Positions 16,011 through 24,006 of a DNA stretch of 64,000 nucleotides are shown one piece after another. The DNA comes from Pyxidicoccus parkwaysis (GTDB lineage Bacteria; Myxococcota; Myxococcia; Myxococcales; Myxococcaceae). The stretch spans positions 12,383,001 through 12,447,000 of the forward strand of contig NZ_CP071090.1 in assembly GCF_017301735.1 (NCBI RefSeq). Direction: 5' to 3'. A program made the translations under genes and the position numbers. The notes under the pieces are model-generated. The model saw only the letters and a program-made list of their open reading frames with translations, was not told the origin of the DNA and ran no database searches. Position 1 is the stretch's first letter; each line of letters opens with the position of its first letter.

Positions 16011-16181
16011 TCTGTGCAGTGAAACTGCCCATGGATAGGTGCCGTCGGGAACAGCGGTTCCCCGGGCAATCTCGTGCGGCTGCTCTGCCAGTTCGTCGCT
16101 CGAGGGCTCTTCGCCCTCGGGTACGCCGCACCCGACACTGTCGGCGAGCAGGGCCAGGACACTCCACTTCATGCTCTTCAT
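16005..16181 (-). pseudogene. 5' fragment of a trypsin-like serine protease gene
   Basis: The ATG at 16181 follows AGGGGAAC and starts a lipoprotein-like signal (MKSMKWSVLALLADSVGCG). The mature start reads RGTAVPDGTYPWAVSLH, the N-terminal segment of chymotrypsin-fold proteases. Immediately after SLH the frame stops and IS66-type sequence follows, so the whole catalytic domain (His, Asp, Ser) is lost. Confidence 0.6.
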
Positions 16182-16580
16182 GGTTGTTCCCCTATGGTTT
16201 TCGGAGCGCGTTCCGTCATGAGCGAGCAGCAACGTGTTCGCGTGTGCAGCGCTCGTGCACCGCGAGTGTCAGGGCAACTCCACGGAGGCTCACGAGTGAC
16301 GCGGAGCAGGCCGCGTCCTCGCGGGTGGGACCGGAGAGTGACCCATTCGAGCCGTAGGGCTCCACATCCCTCGGGCAGTCCCGTCAGCGGCCTGCCGGCT
16401 GGCTCTTGGGGCGGAGCTCGCTCACGTCACCGTGCCCACGCTCGTCATCGCCACCCCGGAGGAGCCCACCAGATCGGAGTGACTGCTCAGCCTCGTCTTG
16501 CGACCGCTCACCTGGGGCCGCCCCAATCCCTGACTGCCGGTCCGTAGCCTGCTCCCCGTCATCTCCCATGGAGGAAGCGG
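16182..16580. other. About 400 bases without a recognisable gene
   Basis: It holds the upstream region of the protease relic and the leader of the radical SAM gene. Open frames here are short or compositionally odd. A GGAGGAAG ribosome site at 16570-16577 belongs to the next gene. No promoter was identified with confidence. Confidence 0.5.
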
Positions 16581-18089
16581 ATGGATGCGAGGCCTGTCAG
16601 GCAGCCGGACCCGATGCAGGTGGCCCCGGTGCTGCCCCCAGCGCGGAAGGGCACCCCGGTACCGCGCACGGTGCTGTTGGTGAATCCCTTCTATCCCAAG
16701 GACGTGAACGCGAGCTTCGGCAAGCACGTGCTCACACCCACGCTCGCGCTCACCAGCCTCGCCGGAGCCACGCCACCCGGGTGGCGCGTGCGCTACTGGG
16801 ATGAGAACCTGCTGCAAGGCGCCTCGCCCATGGAGGAGGTGCCGCAGGTGGTGGGCATCAGCGTGCACCTCACCTTCGCCCAGCGAGCCTATGCCCTGGC
16901 CGCCTGGTTCAAGGCGCACGGCTGCATCGTGGTGATGGGCGGCCTGCACGCCCTCTCCTGCCCGGACGAGGTACAGGCGCACGCGGACTCCATCTGCCTG
17001 GGCAACGGCGTGCCCGTCTGGCCGCGGATGCTGCGCGACATCGAGCGCGGGGAGCTCAAGCCCCGCTACAGCGCCGAGTACCGCGACTACGCCGCCGACC
17101 CGCCTCCGGACCGGAGCATCCTGCCGGACTACGGCTTTCTCACCCCCGCCTCGCTCATCGCCACGCAGGGCTGCCACAACCGGTGTGACTTCTGCTACCT
17201 GGCCACGGGCGACACGCGCATCAAGTACCAGATGCGCACCCCGGCCCAGGTGGCCGAGGACTTCCGCTCCACGGGCGCGCCCTATGCCGTCTTCGTAGAC
17301 AACAACCTCGGCTCGAGCCGCCGCTACCTGCGCGAGCTGTGCCAGGCCCTGGCCCCGATGGAGAAGATCTGGAGCGCCGCCGTCACCCTGGATGTGACAG
17401 ACGAGCCTTCCCTGGTGCGGGAGATGGCGCTCGCCGGGTGCACGGGGGTCTTCATCGGGTTCGAGAGCCTGACCGACGACAACATCCGCGCGGCGGGAAA
17501 GAAGAGCCCGCGCGCCGAGGACTACGCGCGCCGGGTGGAGGTGTTCCACCGCAATGGCATCCAGGTGAATGGCAGCTTCGTGCTGGGCTTCGACCACGAT
17601 CGGCCGGAGGTCTTCGAGAACCTGGCGCGCTGGATCGAAGACACCCGCCTGGAGTGCGCCACCTTCCACATCCTCACGCCCTATCCGAACACGCCGCTGT
17701 TCCGCCGCATGGAGGCCGAGGGGCGGCTGCTGCACCAGGACTGGTCTCTCTACGACACGGCGCACTGTGTCTTCCGCCCCAAGCACATGAGCCCCGAGGA
17801 GCTGGAGGCCGGCTATGCGTGGATCTACCGGCGGCTCTTCTCGCTCTCCTCCATCTGGGCGCGCAGGCCCCGCCAGGCCAGCGCCGTGCTGCCGTACCTG
17901 GCGATGGCGCTGCTCTACAAGCGCAGCAACTTCCTGTGGCGCTTCCTCATCCACCACCGCCTCACGCACAAGGTGTGGTCGCCGCTGGTGCGCCTCACCC
18001 GCCTGCGCCACCTGCGCTACCGCCGGCGGCTGGCTCGCGAAGGCTCGCTGCCCGGGCACATGGTGTCCCCCATCCGCCCCAGCGTGTAG
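16581..18089 (+). CDS. B12-binding-type radical SAM protein
   Basis: A 502-residue enzyme of the class with an N-terminal cobalamin-binding-like Rossmann domain (about 28-170, with VLLVNP and VVGISVHLTFAQ) and a radical SAM barrel (about 185-400). The cluster motif CxxxCxxC is at 198, 202 and 205 (GCHNRCDFCYL), with FIGFES and GSFVLGFD further on. Such enzymes use SAM and a [4Fe-4S] cluster for methylation, ring formation or epimerisation in secondary or lipid metabolism; the substrate is not visible. The B12 His motif (DxHxxG) is not obvious, so cobalamin use is uncertain. The C-terminal 80 residues are very basic. Isolated gene with its own ribosome site. Confidence 0.8.
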   Translation: MDARPVRQPDPMQVAPVLPPARKGTPVPRTVLLVNPFYPKDVNASFGKHVLTPTLALTSLAGATPPGWRVRYWDENLLQGASPMEEVPQVVGISVHLTFAQRAYALAAWFKAHGCIVVMGGLHALSCPDEVQAHADSICLGNGVPVWPRMLRDIERGELKPRYSAEYRDYAADPPPDRSILPDYGFLTPASLIATQGCHNRCDFCYLATGDTRIKYQMRTPAQVAEDFRSTGAPYAVFVDNNLGSSRRYLRELCQALAPMEKIWSAAVTLDVTDEPSLVREMALAGCTGVFIGFESLTDDNIRAAGKKSPRAEDYARRVEVFHRNGIQVNGSFVLGFDHDRPEVFENLARWIEDTRLECATFHILTPYPNTPLFRRMEAEGRLLHQDWSLYDTAHCVFRPKHMSPEELEAGYAWIYRRLFSLSSIWARRPRQASAVLPYLAMALLYKRSNFLWRFLIHHRLTHKVWSPLVRLTRLRHLRYRRRLAREGSLPGHMVSPIRPSV

Positions 18090-18104
18090 CAGGCTGCCAG
18101 GTTC

Positions 18105-19025
18105 CTATAATCCTTTCGCGGCCAGCGCGGCGATTTCGTAATCGCCGTCATCTACCAGCCGCTCCCATCCCTCGAACCTGCCGAGGCCCAGCACGCGGGC
18201 CATCGACAGCAGCAGGCTTTGCCCTGCGACCAGACGATCCGGCGCGAGCGCATATATCGGGTCGGCGAACGCCGCCTGCGGCGTGGTGAGGGTCCACCCC
18301 GTCTGCTTGAACATCGCAATCACATCGTCCAGCCACATCGCGTTGATCAGGTTGTGGTGCAGGAGAATCACCTGCGCGATATCTCGGCCCTGCAGCTTCT
18401 GCGACAAGTCGCGATAGGCGAGGGCGCGCTGGCGGATGTGACTCAGATAGGCATCTCTGATCGCGCTCACGTCGGCGGCAGGATTATTCTTCAGCGTCTC
18501 CACCAACTTGTCATTGAGCCGCCAGTCGCTGGTATCCAGGCTCACGTACGCATTCCGGTAGCCCTGCTGCTTGAGGAAGCTGCGCATGCCGTCGAGCTTC
18601 TCCGGCGTGTTCCCTTCGCGCAGGAAGGTAAAGCGGAACCACTTCTGATAGCCCGGCAGGTCGCTGATGATGCGGTCGCAATCGAGCAGCTCGCGCTGGT
18701 ATGCATCAAGCGGCACCTTGTGCAGGTCCGGATGCGTCATGGTGTGGTTGCCAATCGCGTGGCCTGCCTTCCCCCACGCACGCGCCAGCGCCAGACCCGC
18801 CTCGGTATTGGCGCCGTTCCCCGCCGTGACGAACAGCGCGGCCTGCACGCGATGTTTTGCCAGTGCATCAAGCATGGCCTGGTTGCGCTGCTGCGCGTTC
18901 ATGCGCGGCGTATCGCTGACATGCGGGCCGTCGTCGAACGTGAAGGCGACGGATTGCGCTTGGGCGGCCATCGCCGCCAAAGCGAGCGCGGCGGCGGTGA
19001 TGAATCGGACGGTCGTACTTCGCAC
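18105..19025 (-). CDS. Secreted polysaccharide deacetylase (NodB-like)
   Basis: A 306-residue exported CE4-type hydrolase. GTG at 19025 is the preferred start (AAAGGA six bases upstream) and gives a signal peptide ending AMAAQAQ. NodB motifs: TFDDGP (motif 1) and HAIGNHTMTHPDLH (metal-binding motif 2), followed by LLHHN late in the domain. It probably removes acetyl groups from chitin, peptidoglycan or a similar polymer in the periplasm or outside. Codon choice and lower GC than the neighbours, and closeness to beta/gamma-proteobacterial proteins by general look, suggest acquisition by transfer. Convergent with the radical SAM gene with a 15-base gap. Confidence 0.85.
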   Translation of the reverse strand: MRSTTVRFITAAALALAAMAAQAQSVAFTFDDGPHVSDTPRMNAQQRNQAMLDALAKHRVQAALFVTAGNGANTEAGLALARAWGKAGHAIGNHTMTHPDLHKVPLDAYQRELLDCDRIISDLPGYQKWFRFTFLREGNTPEKLDGMRSFLKQQGYRNAYVSLDTSDWRLNDKLVETLKNNPAADVSAIRDAYLSHIRQRALAYRDLSQKLQGRDIAQVILLHHNLINAMWLDDVIAMFKQTGWTLTTPQAAFADPIYALAPDRLVAGQSLLLSMARVLGLGRFEGWERLVDDGDYEIAALAAKGL

Positions 19026-19193
19026 TGCGGGTCCTTTCGTTGAGTAAGCCTTGCGCCCCCAACCTTCGAGCCGCAAGCTACTAAGGTCTTAGTTGGATTT
19101 CAACTATTGATTTAGTTGAACGGCGGATGGCTCGCCCCGGTCGAGGTGAGCCGCGCGGAGGCCGCTGTCTGTCTCGAACTCGGCGCGAGGTGC

Positions 19194-19443
19194 TCACGAA
19201 ACGGCCACGTTGAGCATGCGCACAACCTGCTGCCAGTCTCCGTGCACGCGCCGCTCGCCCGTGAGCTTCACCCGCACGTTGCCGCCGTCGTCGCCAGTCA
19301 CTTCGAGCATCAATCGGCCGTGTCGGTCGACAGTCGTCCTCACGTTGGCGATGCCCGGCCGGTCGACCTCGACGTTGGCCGCGCGCCACGGGTCGTCCTC
19401 GTGGGCGGTCCTGTAGAACTCCGGCCCGAGGAAGACACTGAGC
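19194..19443 (-). pseudogene. 3' fragment of an unknown gene next to IS91-like copy 3
   Basis: The minus strand reads about 80 codons from FLGPEFYRTAHEDDPWRAAN through RHGRLMLEVTGDDGGNVRV to RMLNVAVS and a stop at 19194. It looks like the real end of a small beta-rich protein. The 5' part is missing exactly where the transposase remnant begins (19446). Family not recognised. Confidence 0.4.
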
Positions 19444-19445
19444 TG

Positions 19446-19931
19446 CTCCCTCAAGCAGTGGCGGAGCCGGGGCAGGAGGAGGAGAGCCCCGCCGTTGCCG
19501 CGACGGTGGAGGAGCCGAGGAAGGAGGGCACACCCCGTTTGGACTGGGCCGGGCTGCTCAAGCAGGACGTTCGCCCTGGATGTGTTCGGGTGCTTGAGGT
19601 GTGGAGGCAGGCTTGAGGGTGTTGGCGTACGTGAAGGGAGCAGGAGAGGTGAGAGCGATTGTGGAGCACCTGGGGTTGCCCACGGCGAGTGCGCCCCTGG
19701 CCCCTGCGCGAGGGCCGCCCCAGAGCGCGGGGTGTTGAAGCGCAAGCCGCCCCAGCCAGCCAAGAGAGCCAGGCCCCTGCCGCGTCCCTGCTGGGAAGGC
19801 GGCTGGGCTGGGCAGGCGCGTGTCTGCTGGAAATGAAAGGCTTCTGCGCCGGCTCGGCGTGCGGCTCATGGGCTCCCCTTCAGCGTCCCTCACCTCCCGC
19901 TCTGCTCCCGCCTGCTCTGCCCAAGAGGGCT
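19446..19931 (+). mobile_element. IS91-like element remnant, copy 3, with transposase C-terminus and 3' end
   Basis: The most complete copy. It has the same left boundary as copies 1 and 2, then LDWAGLL, a frameshift, RTFALDVFGCLRCGGRL, another shift, and RVLAYVKGAGEVRAIVEHLG followed by LPTASAPLAPARGPPQS and a TGA at 19736-19738. This is the typical C-terminus of IS91-like transposases. The following 190 bases contain the 3'-end repeat also found at 13619. Two frameshifts and no 5' end make it inactive. Confidence 0.6.
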
Positions 19932-20174
19932 CCTGTCCTTGCTCTATGCTCCTATGCACCAAGCCCGTGGGCGTCCATCCGCTCTGAATTCCTGACCCTG
20001 AAGCGGGATGGCTGGACCCGGGGCGCCGCCTCCGCCGCTCGGGCTCGGGGCGGGCAGTCCGTACGTCTTCGCCGCGGATCACATCCGCAGGCGCGGCGCA
20101 CCACTCTTTTCACGCGCGATGCGCGCAACACCTCTCCGGAAACACCGGAAGAGGTCTCCAAAGGAGAGCACTTG

Positions 20175-20852
20175 ATGAAGAGACACGTCTCGACCGCACT
20201 CGGGCTCATGCTGATGGTCGCCCCCCTCATCCAGGCACATGCCTCCATCAGAGGCTTCCTGGGCAACATGCCGTCGGCGTCGGAACTCAAAGACGGGACC
20301 GCCATGGGCAGCAGCGGCTTCCGCGAGCCGGTCTATCGCACGTACCAGACGCGGAGCACGAACAAGTGCCTGGACGCCACAGGTGCGGAGAACGGCAGTC
20401 CAGTCGTCCAATGGGATTGCTGGGCGGACAACTATCGCGGTTTCAATCAGAAATGGCTCGTGGGGACGAGCAAGGATGGTTACTCCATGGTCCATCCCGA
20501 GAGCACGGACAAGTGCCTGGACGCTACGGGTGGCGAGAACGGCAGCCCCGTCGTCCAGTGGGACTGCTGGGGCGGCGAAAACCAGCGTTGGAAGCTGATG
20601 CAGGTGGGGGATGTGGGGAACCTCAGCTACCGCTTCGTCAACCAGAAGTACGGCAAATGCCTGGACGCCACGGGCGGCGAGAACGGCAGCCGGGTCGTCC
20701 TTTGGGACTGCTGGGAGGGTGAAAACCAGAAATGGTACAACCCGAGTGACCAGAAGCAGGACGATCCGAAGGCCAAGGCCGCCGTCGATTCCATCGGCGT
20801 CATCTCGCAAGGGGTCGGGATCTTCGGCGGCGGCACGAAGGTCGGCCTCTAA
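20175..20852 (+). CDS. Secreted ricin-type (beta-trefoil) lectin
   Basis: A 225-residue exported protein. The ATG at 20175 follows AAAGGAGAGCAC, and the signal peptide ends AHA. Three trefoil subdomains each start with KCLDATG (about residues 64, 113, 161) and end with a QxW element (NQKW, NQRW, NQKW), the complete pattern of a RICIN domain that binds galactose- or xylose-type sugars. A short C-terminal tail (GVISQGVGIFGGGTKVGL) is hydrophobic and Gly-rich. There is no attached enzyme domain, so it probably works as a free lectin or an adhesin. It is preceded by IS91-like sequence, so it sits in the mobile zone. Confidence 0.85.
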   Translation: MKRHVSTALGLMLMVAPLIQAHASIRGFLGNMPSASELKDGTAMGSSGFREPVYRTYQTRSTNKCLDATGAENGSPVVQWDCWADNYRGFNQKWLVGTSKDGYSMVHPESTDKCLDATGGENGSPVVQWDCWGGENQRWKLMQVGDVGNLSYRFVNQKYGKCLDATGGENGSRVVLWDCWEGENQKWYNPSDQKQDDPKAKAAVDSIGVISQGVGIFGGGTKVGL

Positions 20853-21169
20853 CCCGCCTTCCCGGCGAGGGCTGGGGTAGGTGGTCGTCCAGGAGGGCCG
20901 CGCGACACGCATTGGACGGTGCAGGAGGGCCCCAAGGAGGCCCGCCCGTCGCGCTCCTCCACCTGCCCCTCTCCAGCCACACCTCGCCAGGGCGCACGTT
21001 ACCGTTGTGCTCCCACGAACCTCCCTCGAGCACCGTGCGCCCCTGGCTCTGTCTCCAAAATGTCTCCAGGATTAGAGGGACTCGGAGGGACAGGTGGGAC
21101 TGCCGGGGACTCCCCCCTGGGCTCGAAGTGGCCGGACTCACTCGCGATTCAGCGAAAGGCGTGTGCCGT
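20853..21169. other. Region between the lectin gene and the tRNA remnant, no gene
   Basis: No supportable coding region. CAGGAGGGCC occurs twice 36 bases apart near 20900-20930. A GGAGACA-TTTT-GGAGACA direct repeat (minus strand) lies near 21050. Neither could be assigned. Confidence 0.4.
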
Positions 21170-21223
21170 CGCGGGTTTGGGGGCACCCCTCGTCCACGGG
21201 TTCAAGTCCCATACTCCTCGCCA
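21170..21223 (+). tRNA. 3' remnant of a tRNA gene (variable arm, T arm, acceptor strand)
   Basis: GGGGGCACCCC can form a variable-arm-like stem; it is followed by a T arm with the TTCAAGT loop between ACGGG and CCCAT and by ACTCCTCG-CCA, an acceptor 3' strand with an encoded CCA. No matching 5' acceptor strand (GAGGAGT) or normal D/anticodon arms occur upstream. A strong intrinsic terminator follows at once. Best read as a tRNA 3' end left at an integration junction; the amino acid cannot be assigned, though a long variable arm would suit Leu or Ser. Confidence 0.45.
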
Positions 21224-21226
21224 AGA

Positions 21227-21269
21227 GAAGGGCTCGGAATCGCAAGGTTCCGGGCCCTTCTTCTTTTTT
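21227..21269 (+). terminator. Intrinsic terminator after the tRNA remnant
   Basis: GAAGGGCTCGGAA pairs with TTCCGGGCCCTTC (one T-G pair) around an eight-base loop and is followed by TTCTTTTTT. A textbook rho-independent terminator on the plus strand, starting four bases after the CCA. Confidence 0.8.
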
Positions 21270-21447
21270 CACGGACGGCGCAGCCGGTGAGCGTCGAGGT
21301 AGTTGTCGCGTGAGAGGTTTTAGCCAGTGCGCTTCACTTCCTGCACAGCCGGGATGAGGTTCGGAGAGGGGCCAAGGCGGACCGGACCCACCGCCGCCAT
21401 GCGATGGCACGGCCCGACGATGTATCGCCATCGGGCCGGGCCGGACG

Positions 21448-22851
21448 TCAGGAGAACAGCGCCGGAATCGAATACGGCGCCCACCGGTCCTTCCACGGGC
21501 GCGCCTCCTCGAGCTGATACGCGAGCCCGAGCAGCAGCGCCTCCTCGCCTCGGGCCGCCGCGAAGTGCATGCCGATGGGCAGCCCACCCTCCGGGAAGCA
21601 CAGCGGCACGGACATCGCGGGACAGCCCACGATGTTCTGGATGGGCGTGTAGCCCACCGAGCGCGCCGTGCGCCGCAGCAATTCCTCTCTCTTCAGCACC
21701 GGCGACAGGTGCCCGATTCGCCACGGCTCCGTGGCCAGCGTCGGCGTGAGCACCACGTCATACGCCCGCGTCGCTTCGTCATACACCTTTACCGCCTTCG
21801 CGAAGGTGGCGCGCGACCAGGGCAGTGCATCCGCTCCAAAGGCTTGCACCTTCTCCACCAACTCCCAGGTGAACGGCTCCAACTCCTCCGTCTGCACCGG
21901 CACGCCCCGCATCCGGTCCATCGTCTCCACAACCCCCGCGATGGCCGCGCCCGCAACGAGGAAGAACGCGTCCCGCAGCGCGGGCCCGTCGACGGCCGGC
22001 GGCGCAATCGGCTCGACGTGGTGGCCCAACTCCGTGAGCAGCGCCACCGTCTCATCGTAGGCACGGCGCACGGAGGGCTCCGGCTCCTCGCCCATCATCG
22101 TCCGCGTCCACGTGGCGATGCGCAGCTTGCGTCGAATCGGCTCGCGCACGAAGCCGACGGGTTTGGCGGCGGTGGGGTCCTCCGTCACCGAGAGGAACAG
22201 CGCACTGTCCCGCACCGAGCGGCTGATGCAGTGGTCGCTCGTCAAATCTCCGAAGTCCGACGTGGCGAAGGACGCCATCACCGTGCGCTCGCGGCTCGGC
22301 TTGAAGCCGAAGAGGCCACACGCCGACGCGGGAATCCGCGTCGAGCCACCCCCATCATTCGCATGCGCGAGCGGCACGAGCCCCGCCGCCACGGCCACCG
22401 CGCTCCCTCCCGACGAGCCCGTGGCCGAGCGGGACAAATCCCACGGATTGTGTGTCACCCCTTCCAGCAGCGTCTCCGTGCTGCCGAGCAACCCGAACTC
22501 CGACAGCGCGCTCTTTCCCACGCACACCAGCCCCGCCGCTTCCAACCTCCGCCCATACGGCGTCTGCGTCGGCGCGACGTTCTTCGCGAACAGCCGTGAG
22601 CCCATCGACCAGCGCAGCCCCTGCCACGGCGTCGCGTCCTTCACCAGGAACGGCACTCCGGAGAACGGGCCCGGCTTCACCGCGCGAGGCGGCTCGCGAT
22701 TCACGGTGACGACGGCGCGCAGCAGCGGATTCAGCGCGTCGATGCGCGCCAGGCACGCCTCGAACAACTCCTCCGCGGAGACCTCACCTCGAGCACACAG
22801 CTCCGCCTGGGCGATGCCATCGAGACGGGCCAGAGACGCCAGGTCCTTCAT
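21448..22851 (-). CDS. Amidase (amidase signature family)
   Basis: A 467-residue cytoplasmic hydrolase cleaving amide bonds. The catalytic triad is visible: Lys in VPFLVKDATP (about 71), the cis-Ser in the signature ATGSSGGSAVAVAAGLVPLA and the nucleophile Ser in DGGGSTRIPAS. The ATG at 22851 follows GGAGAAGG. Length fits the family. The substrate is unknown; many members act on acylamides or aryl amides, and this protein lacks features of GatA (no transamidosome partners nearby). It lies 39 bases downstream of the next minus-strand gene and may be cotranscribed. Confidence 0.9.
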   Translation of the reverse strand: MKDLASLARLDGIAQAELCARGEVSAEELFEACLARIDALNPLLRAVVTVNREPPRAVKPGPFSGVPFLVKDATPWQGLRWSMGSRLFAKNVAPTQTPYGRRLEAAGLVCVGKSALSEFGLLGSTETLLEGVTHNPWDLSRSATGSSGGSAVAVAAGLVPLAHANDGGGSTRIPASACGLFGFKPSRERTVMASFATSDFGDLTSDHCISRSVRDSALFLSVTEDPTAAKPVGFVREPIRRKLRIATWTRTMMGEEPEPSVRRAYDETVALLTELGHHVEPIAPPAVDGPALRDAFFLVAGAAIAGVVETMDRMRGVPVQTEELEPFTWELVEKVQAFGADALPWSRATFAKAVKVYDEATRAYDVVLTPTLATEPWRIGHLSPVLKREELLRRTARSVGYTPIQNIVGCPAMSVPLCFPEGGLPIGMHFAAARGEEALLLGLAYQLEEARPWKDRWAPYSIPALFS

Positions 22852-22890
22852 GGGCCTTCTCCTCGTGTAGCCGTACGGCCCGCGCGGCCG

Positions 22891-23904
22891 TCACGGTGCC
22901 ACCCACTCCACGCGCAGCCGTCTACCGCCCACGAGTAGCGCCAGTCCCTGTCCTTCGCAGAGCGCCGTCCACAACGCCTTCGAGGACGCAGTAGACAGGC
23001 TCCAGATGAAGCCGTCCTCGTGCAGCCGCGCCTCCTCCTGCTCCATCCCCGGCAGGACGAGCAGGAAGCACCCGCTGATGCGCTCGGCCCGGCCTCCCGG
23101 CGGCGTAATCGCCACCGGGCCCGTCTGGCCCGGCTCCCACGCGAGACACCCATCCGCGGCGGCATCGATTCCCGTGAGCAGCGCGAAGGGCTGTGTCGCG
23201 TCGGGGAGCTGCTCGAACAGCTTGCGGAACTGCTCGTGCTGCCCGGGCGCCACGCGCAGGAGGATGTCCCCGTCCTGCTTCACCACGCGCGCGTTCCACA
23301 CGCGGGAGTGGTTGACCCTCGGCAGCAGGCTCTGTTCCAGCATCGCCGCCACGGGCAGTTCGGGCCGGTGGAGGTCCGACCAGGAAGGGCAGGGGTAGTG
23401 GCTGTGCGCCTTGCCCAGCGCCGACATCAGCCGCGCAGGCCCGCAGCGTTGCACCAGGTCCAGCTCGCGCTCCGTGATGAGCAGCAGCGCCAGCGCGCCG
23501 GACGGCACGGGCAGGCGCGGCACCGGCGAGGCCGGCGTGTAGAGCAGGTGCATCCCCGGGAACAGCCGGTGCTCACCGAAGATGGTGACGTCGCCCACGT
23601 CCACCGTGCGGCCCTCCTCCGCGAGCTGCCGGAAGCGCGAGAAGAGCGAGGCCAGCTTCTTGTGGAGGACGTCCTCCTCCACGCCCGTGTTCTCCCGGAG
23701 CGTGAAGACCATCTCCTGCTGCCCGTGCGCCGCGAGCCCCTGCGTCACGTACGAGCGGCACTCGAAAGTCTCTCCGCGTACCTGGAGCGGGTGGCGCGTC
23801 GTCAGCAGCACGAGGCCGCCGGGCTCCACCTCGTAGTGGTCCACGCGCGCGGAGCCTCGGGGCGCTCCGAACAGGTGCTTCCGCAGTGAACCCCACAGCG
23901 ACAT
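22891..23904 (-). CDS. Hypothetical protein, unknown fold
   Basis: A 337-residue soluble protein. The ATG at 23904 follows GGAGCAACC; upstream in-frame codons look non-coding. It begins MSLWGSLRKHLFG and contains ECRSYVTQGLAAHGQQEMVF followed by an acidic helical segment (NTGVEEDVLHKKLASLFSRF), then a Leu-rich stretch GALALLLITE. The first half faintly resembles suppressor-of-fused-type domains in order of strands, but I would not name it. No signal peptide. It sits between an amidase and a lipoprotein gene, all on the minus strand. Confidence 0.6.
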   Translation of the reverse strand: MSLWGSLRKHLFGAPRGSARVDHYEVEPGGLVLLTTRHPLQVRGETFECRSYVTQGLAAHGQQEMVFTLRENTGVEEDVLHKKLASLFSRFRQLAEEGRTVDVGDVTIFGEHRLFPGMHLLYTPASPVPRLPVPSGALALLLITERELDLVQRCGPARLMSALGKAHSHYPCPSWSDLHRPELPVAAMLEQSLLPRVNHSRVWNARVVKQDGDILLRVAPGQHEQFRKLFEQLPDATQPFALLTGIDAAADGCLAWEPGQTGPVAITPPGGRAERISGCFLLVLPGMEQEEARLHEDGFIWSLSTASSKALWTALCEGQGLALLVGGRRLRVEWVAP

Positions 23905-24006
23905 GGTTGCTCCCACCGGAGGAACGGCACGTCCCCGGCAGGAGCATTCTTCCACGACGCGGGCACGGCGCGAGGACTTCACGCCGCGCCCGGCGTCACG
24001 ACGGGC

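Noticed and set aside
16422..18059. Long minus-strand open frame opposite the radical SAM gene
   Set aside because: Antisense artefact; the plus strand has the CxxxCxxC motif and a proper ribosome site.
21121..21223. Complete tRNA gene
   Set aside because: T arm and CCA are good, but no 5' acceptor strand GAGGAGT, D arm or anticodon arm of normal form could be found in the upstream 100 bases.
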